Assembly: GCA_036375165.1 (NCBI GenBank)
Contig: DASUSI010000099.1
Coordinates: forward strand, 1-64,000
Direction of reading: 5' to 3'
DNA: 64,000 nt
Source of the DNA: WHSM01 sp036375165
GTDB taxonomy: Bacteria; Actinomycetota; Actinomycetes; Mycobacteriales; Micromonosporaceae
In this document: piece after piece, positions 35,712 to 45,154 of the stretch
How positions within the stretch are numbered: position 1 is the first letter of the stretch
Layout of the letters: every line of letters begins with the position of its first letter
Program-made: the position numbers and the translations under genes
Notes under the pieces: generated by a model
What the model saw: only the letters and a program-made list of their open reading frames with translations
The model's database searches: none
Told to the model about the DNA's origin: nothing

Positions 35712-37886
35712 GTGACGACGCAGGGGGGCACGGGCGTCGCGCGACCCGGGGGTGGGACTCAGGGAACGGACGCACCTGTCACCACGGGGCAGGCAGGGGT
35801 GAGCCGTGCTTCAGCTCCACCATCGGCCGACGTTGAGCGCTCATCCCGGGAGCCTGACAAGCCGGAGCGAGCCGAATCCGAGGCCGCGACCGCGGCTGTC
35901 CAAGCATCAGCCGTCCAACCGGACGCCGCCGCACCGGAGCCGGAAGCCCAGCGGGGCCCGACCGAACAGCCTGAGCCGGTCGAAGTGCTGGCCAGAGCGC
36001 TGCGGTGGTTGCGGCGGGAACTTGCCCGTACCCGGTTCGGGCTCCCGCTTCACCTCGCCGAACAGGCGGAGCACCACCGCGTGGTCCTGGTCAACCAGCT
36101 CGACGACTACCTGCTGCCCCGGCTGGCTCGGCTCGACGCACCGATTCTGGCGGTGGTCGGTGGTTCCACCGGTTCCGGAAAGTCCACTTTGGTGAATAGT
36201 TTGCTCGGTGCCGCGGTCAGTCCCGCGGGGGTGTTACGGCCGACCACCCGCGCACCGGTCCTGGTGTGCAATCCGGACGACGCCGCCTGGTTCACCGAGG
36301 CACACCTGCTGCCCGACCTGCCCCGGGAAGGCACTGTGGCTGAAGGGCCACTGCTGCGGGTACTCGCCACACCTGAGGTACCGTCCGGAATCGCACTGCT
36401 CGACGCTCCGGACATCGATTCGGTTGTGGACGCGAACCGTGAGCTTGCCGGTCAACTGCTCGGCGCCGCCGACCTGTGGCTGTTTCTCACCACCGCCGCC
36501 CGATACGCCGACGCGGTGCCCTGGGACGTGCTGCGCGACGCCAAGGAGCGCGGTGCCGCGGTCGCCCTCGTGCTCGACCGGATTCCGGACGAGGGCCGTG
36601 ACATCGTCATCGAGCACCTGCGCCAGATGCTGGTCGACCAGGGGTTCGGGGACGCCCCGATGTTCTTCATCGGCGAGCAGCGGCTGGATGACCAGGGCCT
36701 GCTCCCCGGGTCCGCCGTCGCACCGGTCCGCCAATGGCTGGCGGGCCTGGCACGGGACAGCGGGATCCGGGACGCGGTGATCCGGCAGACCCTGAGTGGC
36801 GCCATCGCCTCGACGCACCCCCGGGTGGCGGCCATCGCGGTGCAGGCCGACGCACAGCGGGACGCGGTGGCGGTGCTGCGGTCCACGGTGCAGCAGGCGT
36901 ACGCCGACGCACTGGACAAAGTGGACGCCGCGCTGCGGGACGGCGCACTGCTGCGCGGGGAGGTGCTGGCCCGGTGGCATGAACTGGTCGGCAGCGGCGA
37001 CCTGACCCGCGCCCTGGAGGCCCGGATCGGCAGGCTGCGGGACCGGATCCGCGCCGCGATCACCGGCCGGCCGCTGCCGGGCCACAGGTTCACCGCCGCC
37101 CTGACCTCCGGTGTGGCGGCCTTGGTGACCGCAGCCGCCTCGGATGCCGCGGAGCAGACCGCGACCCGGTGGGCCGCCCAACCCGCCGGCCGGGCGCTGC
37201 TGGAAAGCACCGGGGAGCTACGTCCGAAGTACCGCCGCCCCTCGGCGGATCTGGAACAGCGGGTGGAGCGACTGCTCGGCGACTGGCAGCGAGGGGTACT
37301 GGAGCTGGTACGCGCCGAGGTCGGCAACAAGCGATCGGTGGCCCGGTTGACGGCGTACGCCGTCAACGCGACCGGCCTGCTGGTGATGATCGGCGTGTTC
37401 GCCTCGACCGCTTTCATACCGACCGGAGCGGAGATCGCCGTGGCGGGCGGCACCACGGTGGCGTCGCAGAAACTGCTCGAGGCGATCTTCGGGGACCGGG
37501 CGGTACGGCAACTCGCCGACCAGGCCCGACAGGACCTCCTGGACCGGGTACAGGCGCTGCTCGAAGCCGAACGACAGCGCTACACCGACCTGCTGGACCA
37601 GGCGGGTGTGGACCCGGCGACGCCCGAGCGGCTCCGGGAAGCCGTCGGTGAGGTGGAGCGGGCCCGGGTCGGCGCCGGCTTCGTCGCCACCGGTGACGTG
37701 CTGCCAGGTTTCCCGGCGGCCGGCGAACCACCTGCGTCGCCAGAGGCGGCTCCGGAACGGAAGGCCGATCCGGCACCGAAGGCGGCCCGGGGATCCTCCG
37801 GGACGGCGCGACGCACCGGGACGGCACGCGGTACGAAGGAGAGCACGGTACAGAAGCCCACGAAGACCACGAGGCGGAAACGGTGA
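35712..37886 (+). CDS. Dynamin-like GTPase, first of a tandem pair
   Basis: A protein of about 724 residues. A Glu/Ala/Pro-rich N-terminal stretch (about 90 residues) precedes the GTPase domain: P-loop GGSTGSGKST at about 150-160, a threonine-containing G2 region (RPTTRAPVLVCNPDD), G3 DAPDIDS and a G4 near LVLDRIPDEG. A long helical region follows, then a hydrophobic hairpin (LLVMIGVFASTAFIPTGAEI) that probably touches membrane, and a Lys/Arg-rich tail (KPTKTTRRKR). The layout is that of actinobacterial dynamin-family proteins (compare DynA/DynB, which act in sporulation septation). GTG 35712 is a best guess. The end overlaps the second GTPase gene by four bases. Confidence 0.8.
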   Translation: MTTQGGTGVARPGGGTQGTDAPVTTGQAGVSRASAPPSADVERSSREPDKPERAESEAATAAVQASAVQPDAAAPEPEAQRGPTEQPEPVEVLARALRWLRRELARTRFGLPLHLAEQAEHHRVVLVNQLDDYLLPRLARLDAPILAVVGGSTGSGKSTLVNSLLGAAVSPAGVLRPTTRAPVLVCNPDDAAWFTEAHLLPDLPREGTVAEGPLLRVLATPEVPSGIALLDAPDIDSVVDANRELAGQLLGAADLWLFLTTAARYADAVPWDVLRDAKERGAAVALVLDRIPDEGRDIVIEHLRQMLVDQGFGDAPMFFIGEQRLDDQGLLPGSAVAPVRQWLAGLARDSGIRDAVIRQTLSGAIASTHPRVAAIAVQADAQRDAVAVLRSTVQQAYADALDKVDAALRDGALLRGEVLARWHELVGSGDLTRALEARIGRLRDRIRAAITGRPLPGHRFTAALTSGVAALVTAAASDAAEQTATRWAAQPAGRALLESTGELRPKYRRPSADLEQRVERLLGDWQRGVLELVRAEVGNKRSVARLTAYAVNATGLLVMIGVFASTAFIPTGAEIAVAGGTTVASQKLLEAIFGDRAVRQLADQARQDLLDRVQALLEAERQRYTDLLDQAGVDPATPERLREAVGEVERARVGAGFVATGDVLPGFPAAGEPPASPEAAPERKADPAPKAARGSSGTARRTGTARGTKESTVQKPTKTTRRKR

Positions 37887-39637
37887 GCGTGCTGGCGGGA
37901 CGGCAGCAGGCTGCCCGCGCTGCGGACGCGGACGGCGCTGTGCAGATGAAGAGCACTGTGGACCCGAAGGGTCCGCTTGGGACGGACGCCACGGGTGTGG
38001 ACGCCCCGGCGGACTCGGATCAGCTGCTCGGGCGGGTGGAAGGGCTGCGCCGGCTACTCACAGTGGTCTCCGGCCGGGTTCCGGTCGACCGGCTCACGAC
38101 CGGCCTGGCGGTGGTCGATCGGGCGGGCGAGCGGCTGCGGCTGTCCCGGGACCACACCGTGGTGGCACTCGCCGGTGCCACCGGAGGCGGCAAGTCAAGC
38201 CTGTTCAACGCGTTGAGCGGCCTGGAACTGTCCCGGGTCGGTTTCCGGCGGCCCACCACCAGCGCCGCCCACGCGTGTGTCTGGAACCCCTCGGGCGCTG
38301 CCGAGTTGCTCGACTGGCTGGGCATTCCGAAACGGCACCAGATCGCCCGGGAGACCGTACTCGACGGGGAGTCCGAGGCCGCGCTGCGCGGGCTGGTGCT
38401 GCTGGACCTGCCGGACTTCGACTCGGTGGAGATCAGCCACCAGCTCGAGGTGGACCGCCTCACCGGGCTCGCCGACCTGCTGGTCTGGGTGCTCGACCCT
38501 CAGAAGTACGCGGATGCGGTGGTACATCAGCGCTACCTGAAGGGTCTGCCCCGGTACCGGTCGGTGACCGTGGTGGTGCTGAACCAGCTCGACCGGCTCG
38601 CCCCCGAGGACGCGGAGCGCTGCCTGGCCGACACCCGCCGGCTGCTCGACGAGGACGGCCTGCGGGGGGTACGGCTGATCGGCACCTCGGCGGCCACCGG
38701 GCACGGCATCGCCGAGTTGCGGCAACTGCTGGCGGACACCGTCGCGGCCCGCCAGGCGTCACTGCAACGGTTGGCCGGTGACGTCGCCACCGCCGTGGCC
38801 TCTGTGGAGCACCTGGTCGGTCCAGAAGTCGCCGAGGACGCGGTGGACCGTTCCATGGTGAACGCGCTGGCGACCCGGCTCGGCGACAGCGCCGGGGCCT
38901 CGGCGGTCGCATCGGTGGCCGCCGCGGCGTACCGACGACGTGGCGAGCAGGCCACCCGCTGGCCGGTGGCCCGCTGGTTGAGTGGGCTGCGGCCGGACCC
39001 GATCCGGCGTCTTGCCGCCACGACCGGAGTGCCGCTACCGGCCGGAGGACATCACACCCGGCACGGCCACGCCATGTCCGAGCCCGGTGCGGCCCAACGG
39101 TCGCAGGTGGATCTGGCGGTACGTGGCCTGGCGGACGAGGTGAGCCAGGGCCTTCCCGAGCCCTGGCCAGAGTCCATCGCGGCGGTGGCCAGGGCCGAGG
39201 CCGACTCGCTGCCCCACGAGTTGGACCGGGTGATCAGGGAGACCGACCTGGGCACGCATCGCACTCCGTTCTGGTGGCGCGTGCCGCAGGGGATGCAGTG
39301 GCTGTTCCTGGCGGCGGCGCTGGTGGGTGCGACGTGGCTGCTGGCCAGGGTGGTGATGATGTTCTTCGCGCTGCCGGAGCTGTACACGCCAACCGTGGGT
39401 AACCTGCCGATCCCGACCGTCCTGCTGCTGGCTGGTCTGCTCGCCGGCCTGCTCACCGCCGTCCTGGTGCGTCCCCTGGTACGTCACTCGGCGCGCCGCT
39501 TCGCGGTACGGGCCGAACGGACGCTGTGGGCAGCCATCGCGGGTCTGGCCCGGGAACGCGTGGTGGCTCCCATCCGGGGGGAACTGCACGCGTACGCGGA
39601 GGCCCGGGACGCACTGGCAGCCGCCCGCGGTAGGTGA
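37883..39637 (+). CDS. Dynamin-like GTPase, second of a tandem pair
   Basis: A 584-residue GTPase. The P-loop is GATGGGKSS (about residues 97-105), followed by G2 RRPTTSAAHACVWNP, G3 DLPDFDS, G4 NQLDRLAPED and a G5-like GTSAATGHG. Two transmembrane helices near the C-terminus (QWLFLAAALVGATWLLARVV and PTVLLLAGLLAGLLTAVLV) should anchor it in the membrane. The start GTG overlaps the first GTPase's stop (GTGA), so the two are coupled and probably work as a pair, as dynamin-like pairs do in Streptomyces division septa. The specific role here is inferred. Confidence 0.82.
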   Translation: MSVLAGRQQAARAADADGAVQMKSTVDPKGPLGTDATGVDAPADSDQLLGRVEGLRRLLTVVSGRVPVDRLTTGLAVVDRAGERLRLSRDHTVVALAGATGGGKSSLFNALSGLELSRVGFRRPTTSAAHACVWNPSGAAELLDWLGIPKRHQIARETVLDGESEAALRGLVLLDLPDFDSVEISHQLEVDRLTGLADLLVWVLDPQKYADAVVHQRYLKGLPRYRSVTVVVLNQLDRLAPEDAERCLADTRRLLDEDGLRGVRLIGTSAATGHGIAELRQLLADTVAARQASLQRLAGDVATAVASVEHLVGPEVAEDAVDRSMVNALATRLGDSAGASAVASVAAAAYRRRGEQATRWPVARWLSGLRPDPIRRLAATTGVPLPAGGHHTRHGHAMSEPGAAQRSQVDLAVRGLADEVSQGLPEPWPESIAAVARAEADSLPHELDRVIRETDLGTHRTPFWWRVPQGMQWLFLAAALVGATWLLARVVMMFFALPELYTPTVGNLPIPTVLLLAGLLAGLLTAVLVRPLVRHSARRFAVRAERTLWAAIAGLARERVVAPIRGELHAYAEARDALAAARGR

Positions 39638-39770
39638 CGGCCACCTGGCGGCGTTCCGCTACTCCCTGTAAACCTTTGAGGGAAGCGCTTTGGTGCGGCG
39701 CGCGCCCGAACCTATCCTCGACGGGTGGAAGTCGGGAACGTTTCGACGCGACCCACGATGCTGGAGCCGT

Positions 39771-40280
39771 GTGCCGGTGAACGCACCGCCTGACCACATT
39801 GACCATCTGGTGGCGGAATGGCGGCGGGAGCTGCCGGACGTCGCGGACGTACACCTCGAGCTGACCAGGCGAATCGCCGGACTGCACCGGCTACTCGCCG
39901 ACGCCGCTCATCAGGAACTGTCACGGCTCGGCCACACCTACGCGGAGTACGAGGTACTCAGCGCGCTGAGACGGATCGGCCACCCCTACGTGATGAAACC
40001 CGGCGAGCTTTCCGGCGAGCTGAAGCTTTCGACCGGAGGCACCAGCAACGTGCTCCGGCGGCTGTCCGAGGCTCGGCTGGTGTCGCGCCGCACCGACCGG
40101 ACCGACGCCCGCAGCAACCCGGTGACCCTGACCCCGGAAGGGGTCGCCGCCGCCGAACGCGCCGTGAAGGCGGTTGCGGAAGGTCACCGCCGACTGCTCC
40201 AGCGGGTACCAGAGAGAACCGCACGCGCCCTGGCGGACCTGCTCCGCGAGGTCGCTTCGCGGACCGACGACGACGTCTGA
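39771..40280 (+). CDS. MarR family transcriptional regulator
   Basis: A 169-residue MarR-type winged-helix protein: HTYAEYEVLSALRRIGHPYV, KPGELSGELKLSTGGTSNVL, RRLSEARLVSRRTDRTDARS (the wing with the conserved DxRS-like turn) and VTLTPEGVAAAERAV. Such proteins usually repress a neighbour in response to small aromatic molecules. No divergent target is adjacent; the genes on both sides run the same way. GTG 39771 or GTG 39777 could start it; GGAG lies at 39763-39766. Confidence 0.87.
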   Translation: MPVNAPPDHIDHLVAEWRRELPDVADVHLELTRRIAGLHRLLADAAHQELSRLGHTYAEYEVLSALRRIGHPYVMKPGELSGELKLSTGGTSNVLRRLSEARLVSRRTDRTDARSNPVTLTPEGVAAAERAVKAVAEGHRRLLQRVPERTARALADLLREVASRTDDDV

Positions 40281-40467
40281 AGGGTCGGCGAGCCGACCGG
40301 TCTGCGAACCTCAGGCCCTGCTGCACCGGCAGGTCAACGGTGGGTACCGGGCGACGGTGTTGTCGTTGAACTCCATGACCGGGCAGGTCGGCCGAGCCGG
40401 CCCGGATGAACGTGCGCACGGAACCCGCTGGCCCGCGTCGCCGGGCGGCCGGGCGTAGGGTTGCGGA

Positions 40468-41697
40468 ATGTCCCCAGCCCCACCCGACGCGCAGCGGACG
40501 CCCAACGACCCCGGCGAGCTGATCTTCGCCGCGATCCTGAAGGAAGCGGCACCGATCGCCGACATGCCGGCCGCCTTGGACGCTGAACTGGCGATCTCCG
40601 CACTGCTCGGTGGCGCGTACGCCGTGAACGACACCGACCGACCCGCCGCGGTGGACCGGTTCGGCACTGATTTCGGCCGGTACCTGACGACCCGCAACAA
40701 CCGGCAGGCTGGTGCCGTGCAGGCCGCGCTGGCGGCCGTGCTGCCGGATCCGACACTGGCCCGAGCCGGCGGGGAGGACGTGCCGTGGGCCGGTGAGACC
40801 GGAGACGTGACCTGCACCGGGACCTGGGCGGCCCGCGACGGGTACGGCGACCAGACGTCGTATGTGGCGACCTTCGCGTACCGGGACCCGAAGCTTGGTG
40901 GACCGGAGCACGCGGTGTCCTACCTGCTCGACCACAACCTCGGGATCGTGAAGAGCATCTGGATCGGGGTGCCCGCCGAACGGGTGATCAACGCCTGGCG
41001 GGCCGAGGCGGTCGGGGATCCCGACATCACCATCGCTCCGGTGGACGCCGGGCTGCTACGGGCCGAGGTGACCTGCTACCTGTCCCGCACCGACCAACTG
41101 GAGGACCCGCCCGAGGACGCCTACGTGGAGGAACGGGCCTTCGCGGTGTCCCGGCTGGCGCTGCTCCCAATCGGTGAACCCGCGCCGGTCCACCGGCTCA
41201 GCGACCTGGAACGGGACGAGGTGGTGGCCGGCTTCCTGGCCTCCCCCGAGGCTGCCGGCGTCGGCGGTCCGGACAGCCGCCCGGCAGCCAACGTGGTCGC
41301 CTGGTGCGCGCGGGCGGCGGTGGATTTCGCGGTCGACGACAACGCCGGTGACCCGCTGCGGTGGAGTCCGACCGCGGTCGAGTTCATGTTGCTGGACTGG
41401 GCACCCCGGCAGTTGTCGGCGAGCCACGATGCCGCGCCCTGGCTACCCGAGGTCCTCGCCGGGTTCGTCGGGTACGCCGGGCGGATCCGGAGCCAGTCCC
41501 CGGAGCGGCTCGACGTCACCCAGTCCGCGATCACCGAGGCCGCGGTGCGCTACACCGACCTGATGACCGGCGACGCGTTGGGCGAACCGGTCAGCGACAT
41601 CCTGGCGCGGATGGTGGCGGACGGTGTTGACCCGTTGAACGAGGACGAGGTCCTGGAATGGGTGCTCGCCGACCGCGCCCGGCGGCAACGGGACTGA
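40468..41697 (+). CDS. Conserved hypothetical actinobacterial protein
   Basis: A 409-residue acidic cytoplasmic protein I cannot assign. The first 60 residues read as a helical pair (LIFAAILKEAAPIADMPAAL). A second region has CTGTWAARDGYGDQTSYVAT and LDHNLGIVKSIWIGVPAERV, and the C-terminal half contains SPTAVEFMLLDWAPRQLSA and SQSPERLDVTQSAITEAAVR. No P-loop, membrane segment or metal motif is visible. Codon use is normal for the genome, so the gene is real. It is convergent with the membrane protein gene at 41718. Confidence 0.75.
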   Translation: MSPAPPDAQRTPNDPGELIFAAILKEAAPIADMPAALDAELAISALLGGAYAVNDTDRPAAVDRFGTDFGRYLTTRNNRQAGAVQAALAAVLPDPTLARAGGEDVPWAGETGDVTCTGTWAARDGYGDQTSYVATFAYRDPKLGGPEHAVSYLLDHNLGIVKSIWIGVPAERVINAWRAEAVGDPDITIAPVDAGLLRAEVTCYLSRTDQLEDPPEDAYVEERAFAVSRLALLPIGEPAPVHRLSDLERDEVVAGFLASPEAAGVGGPDSRPAANVVAWCARAAVDFAVDDNAGDPLRWSPTAVEFMLLDWAPRQLSASHDAAPWLPEVLAGFVGYAGRIRSQSPERLDVTQSAITEAAVRYTDLMTGDALGEPVSDILARMVADGVDPLNEDEVLEWVLADRARRQRD

Positions 41698-41717
41698 CCA
41701 CGCACCGGCCCGTGGGC

Positions 41718-42497
41718 TCAGGAGCCCCGGCTGCCGTGACGCGCCTCCCGGGTACGCCGTAGTTCAGGCGTCGGCTCGGTCTCGTCCACTGTGGCCGGGC
41801 CCCCGGCAGCCACGGAAGTGGTCACCGGAGCGGACCTGTCATCCACGGAAGTGGTCGTCGGAGCGGACAGGGTCGAGGTCCGTACGGCGGCTTTGCGCTG
41901 ACCGCCGGTCCGGTTGACCGTCGTACCCGTAGCGCCACCGCTCACCGTACTCACGTCGCCGCCGCTGGTTCCGTCGTCCCGGAGCAAGCGACCGGCAACC
42001 GTACCGGCTGGGTTGCCGCCGGTCAGCAAGCGGTCCAGGGCATCGGGACCCGGTCCGGCATCCCGGTCCGGCACTGCCGACCCGGGCCGGTCGGGTGCCT
42101 GTCCGGTGACCGAGGACCGGTGGCTGCCGGCGGTGGTACCCACCAACGGCGCGCGTATCGGCCCATGCGGGGCATCGGCGAGGTAGGGCGTGGTGCCCGG
42201 GGTCGGACCGACGTCAAGGTGGCGAACGCCTTGCGCCATCACAACGGCGGTGGCCAGCGAGGTGAGGCTGACCAGCGCCGCAACCACCAGCACCTGACGG
42301 GGTGTCGGCGAAGCGGGAGTCACCGGAGATAGCGGTGTCGCGGGGGTCTTCGGCGCGGCAGAGAGCAGGGGCGAACGCCGTCGCGCCGTCGTCACCGGCA
42401 CCGGTGGCAGCCCCTGTTCCGGCCGCATGACTGACGGCGGTCCGGGCTCCGCCACCACGGCCGAGTGGACCGCTGTATCGACGCCGGTCCAGTTCAT
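41718..42497 (-). CDS. Single-pass membrane protein, Thr/Pro-rich extracellular part
   Basis: A 259-residue protein from ATG 42497 (AGGGG upstream). The first about 60 residues are Pro-rich and cytoplasmic; one hydrophobic helix follows (VLVVAALVSLTSLATAVVMA). The remaining about 160 residues are rich in Thr, Ser, Gly and Asp and should lie outside the cell (GATGTTVNRTGG, TLSAPTTTSVDD). The layout suggests a membrane-anchored stalk or anti-sigma-like partner, but no domain is recognised. Divergent from the E1alpha gene. Confidence 0.6.
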   Translation of the reverse strand: MNWTGVDTAVHSAVVAEPGPPSVMRPEQGLPPVPVTTARRRSPLLSAAPKTPATPLSPVTPASPTPRQVLVVAALVSLTSLATAVVMAQGVRHLDVGPTPGTTPYLADAPHGPIRAPLVGTTAGSHRSSVTGQAPDRPGSAVPDRDAGPGPDALDRLLTGGNPAGTVAGRLLRDDGTSGGDVSTVSGGATGTTVNRTGGQRKAAVRTSTLSAPTTTSVDDRSAPVTTSVAAGGPATVDETEPTPELRRTREARHGSRGS

Positions 42498-42937
42498 CGC
42501 ACCCCTATGTCTGGTTACTCTCAAGGATGACGCTCCGCAGCCGATGCTGCGACCGCAAGTCACGGGCAATGTGCGGTACGCCCGGGAATGTGAAGCCGGA
42601 TGGCGCTGCCTCCAGCCGGCCCGGGTTGACGTCGGCTCCCAGTGGGCAGGGTCTGTAATACCCGCCGGGCAACTTCATAGAGCTGTGACTGTGGCTGCCC
42701 TCACGTCGTCTGCCATGCTGAAAGGATCGGTACTTCGGGGTCGCTGGCGCGGTTGACGCTGCACACAGCCGGTCTTCGGGGCCATGCGAGGAATCAAGGC
42801 GATGGGCGACCACCACTTCGGCCCCCAGGCGGCCTGGCTTCCCCGTACCGTCGTACACCTCCACCAGCAGGTACGACGGCGAGAACCGCGGTGCGGCGTG
42901 GTGACCCCACGTCGACTCGGAGAGTGAAGGAGAGAGG
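42498..42937. other. Divergent intergenic region upstream of the 2-oxoacid dehydrogenase operon
   Basis: This is 440 bases. The right end has AAGGAGAG just before E1alpha. On the minus strand, about 42740-42910 reads like protein (FSPSYLLVEVYDGTGKPG and GRLGAEVVVAHRLD) with good codon bias, but no start codon lies outside the E1alpha gene and the frame degrades after 42740. It may be a gene remnant. No terminator or known riboswitch was seen. Confidence 0.35.
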
Positions 42938-44158
42938 ATGGCGAAGGGCAACGCAGCCCGTAGCAGGAGCACCGCGGGCACCAAGCCCGCAGCCTCCGCA
43001 CGTACAGGCACCCGCGCGGCCGGCAAGTCCCCTGGCAAGTCCCCTGGCAACGGGTCGCGGGAACCGGAATTCGTCCAGCTGTTGACCCCGGACGGCGAGC
43101 GCGTTGAGCACGCTGAGTACTCGGTCGACTTCACTGACGAGGAGTACCGCGGGCTGTACCGGGACATGCTGATCGTGCGCCGGTTGGACACCGAGGCGAC
43201 CGCCCTGCAGCGGCAGGGCGAACTCGGAATCTGGGCCAGCCTGCTCGGTCAGGAGGCCGCGCAGATCGGCTCCGGACGGGCACTGCGACCGCAGGACATG
43301 GCGTTCCCCACCTACCGCGAGCACGGCGTGCTGTGGTGTCGCGGGATCGACCCGATCATGCCGCTCGGCCTGTTCCGCGGCGTCGACTTCGGCGGCTGGG
43401 ACTCCCGTGCCACCAAGATGCAGATGTACACCGTGGTGATCGGGGCGCAGACGCTGCACGCCACCGGGTACGCGATGGGCGTCGCCAAGGACGGTAAGTG
43501 CGGCGGTGACGACGACAGCGCCAACGAAGCCGTGATCGCCTACTTCGGGGACGGGGCAACCAGCGAGGGTGACGTCAACGAGTCCTTTGTGTGGGCGTCG
43601 GTATTCAACGTGCCGATCGTGTTCTTCTGCCAGAACAACCAGTACGCCATCTCCGAGCCGGTGGAACGCCAGGCGCGGGCCCCGATCTACCAGCGGGCCC
43701 ACGGGTACGGCTTCCCCGGCATCCAGGTCGACGGCAACGACGTGCTCGCCACGTACGCCGTCACCGAGGCCGCCTTGGACGCGGCGCGGCACGGCGAGGG
43801 CCCCAGCATGATCGAGGCATACACGTACCGGATGGGTGCCCACACCACCTCCGACGACCCGACCCGGTACCGGATCGCCAGCGAGGTGGAGGCCTGGCAG
43901 CAGAAGGACCCGATCCTGCGGATCCGCCGCCTCCTTGAGAAGCAGCAGATCGCTGACGCCTCGTACTTCGATGAGATCGACGCCGAAGCCGACAGCCACG
44001 CCGCCGACCTGCGGGCCCGGGTGCTCGCGTTGCCCGACCCCGACCCGGCCACCATGTTCGACAACGTCTACCCGAACGGCTCGCCCGTGCTCCTGGCGCA
44101 GCGGGAGCAGTTCGTCGCGTATCACGCCGGCTTCGAGTCGAAGGGGAGTGGTCACTGA
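42938..44158 (+). CDS. 2-oxoacid dehydrogenase E1 alpha subunit
   Basis: A 406-residue E1alpha of a branched-chain or pyruvate dehydrogenase. The ThDP/Mg motif GDGATSEGDVNESFVWASVF ends near the conserved NN (FFCQNNQYAISEPV). The phosphorylation-loop-like block is TYRMGAHTTSDDPTRYR. A Lys/Gly/Ala-rich N-terminal extension of about 40 residues (GKSPGKSPGNGS, a 12-base repeat) precedes the conserved part. Actinobacteria make both BCKDH (BkdA) and PDH-like versions; with vdh in the window BCKDH is favoured but unproven. Its stop overlaps the E1beta start by one base (TGATG). Confidence 0.92.
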   Translation: MAKGNAARSRSTAGTKPAASARTGTRAAGKSPGKSPGNGSREPEFVQLLTPDGERVEHAEYSVDFTDEEYRGLYRDMLIVRRLDTEATALQRQGELGIWASLLGQEAAQIGSGRALRPQDMAFPTYREHGVLWCRGIDPIMPLGLFRGVDFGGWDSRATKMQMYTVVIGAQTLHATGYAMGVAKDGKCGGDDDSANEAVIAYFGDGATSEGDVNESFVWASVFNVPIVFFCQNNQYAISEPVERQARAPIYQRAHGYGFPGIQVDGNDVLATYAVTEAALDAARHGEGPSMIEAYTYRMGAHTTSDDPTRYRIASEVEAWQQKDPILRIRRLLEKQQIADASYFDEIDAEADSHAADLRARVLALPDPDPATMFDNVYPNGSPVLLAQREQFVAYHAGFESKGSGH

Positions 44159-45147
44159 TGGCCGAGACCATGACCATCGGCAAGGCGCTCAACTCGGGAC
44201 TGCGCCGGGCCATGGAGGACGACCCCAAGGTCGTGCTGATGGGTGAGGACATCGGCAAGCTGGGCGGCGTCTTCCGGATCACCGACCGGCTGCAGAAGGA
44301 CTTCGGCGAGGACCGGGTGATCGACACTCCGCTCGCCGAATCCGGCATCGTCGGCACCGCGATCGGGCTCGCGCTGCGGGGCTACCGCCCGGTGTGCGAA
44401 ATCCAGTTCGACGGGTTCGTGTTTCCCGCGTTCGACCAGATCGTCACCCAGCTTGCCAAGATGTACACCCGCTCCGGCGGCCGGGTGGCGCTGCCGATCG
44501 TGATCCGGATTCCGTTCGGTGGCGGGATCGGTGCGGTGGAGCACCACTCCGAGTCTCCGGAGGCGTACTTCGCACACACCCCGGGCCTGAAGGTGGTGTC
44601 CTGCGCCAGTCCCCACGACGCGTACTGGATGATCCAGCAGGCGATCCGCAGCGACGACCCGATCATCTTCCAGGAGCCGAAGCGGCGCTACTGGGAGAAG
44701 GGCGAGGTGGAGACCAGCGCCAGCCTGGACCAGGTCTTCCCGCTGCACGCCTCACGGGTGCTGCGGGAGGGCACGGACTGCACTGTGGTCGCGTACGGCC
44801 CGATGGTGCGGGTGGCGCTGGACGCCGCCGCGGCGGCGGACGAGGACAATGGCCGCCAGCTCGAGGTGATCGACCTGCGGAGCGTCTCACCGCTCGATCT
44901 GGCCCCGGTCTACCAGTCGGTACGCCGTACCGGCCGGCTCGTGGTGGTGCACGAGGCCCCGCTGACCGGCAGTATCAGTGCCGAGATCACCGCCCGGGTG
45001 GCCGAGGAGTGCTTCTACTCGCTGGAAGCCCCGGTGATGCGGGTGAGCGGATACGACGTGCCGTATCCGCCGGCCCGTATCGAGGAGGAGTACCTGCCGG
45101 ATCTCGACCGGGTGCTCGACGCCGTCGACCGCACCTTCACCTTCTAG
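44158..45147 (+). CDS. 2-oxoacid dehydrogenase E1 beta subunit
   Basis: A 329-residue E1beta (transketolase central and C-terminal domains). Blocks: VVLMGEDIGKLGGVFRITD, RVIDTPLAESGIVGTAIGLA, QIVTQLAKMYTRSGGRVALP, HHSESPEAYFAHTPGLKVV and VIDLRSVSPLDLAPVYQSVR. It forms the heterotetrameric E1 with E1alpha, which decarboxylates the 2-oxoacid and passes the acyl group to E2. Start overlaps the E1alpha stop; E2 follows after 7 bases. Confidence 0.94.
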   Translation: MAETMTIGKALNSGLRRAMEDDPKVVLMGEDIGKLGGVFRITDRLQKDFGEDRVIDTPLAESGIVGTAIGLALRGYRPVCEIQFDGFVFPAFDQIVTQLAKMYTRSGGRVALPIVIRIPFGGGIGAVEHHSESPEAYFAHTPGLKVVSCASPHDAYWMIQQAIRSDDPIIFQEPKRRYWEKGEVETSASLDQVFPLHASRVLREGTDCTVVAYGPMVRVALDAAAAADEDNGRQLEVIDLRSVSPLDLAPVYQSVRRTGRLVVVHEAPLTGSISAEITARVAEECFYSLEAPVMRVSGYDVPYPPARIEEEYLPDLDRVLDAVDRTFTF

Positions 45148-45154
45148 GAGCCGC

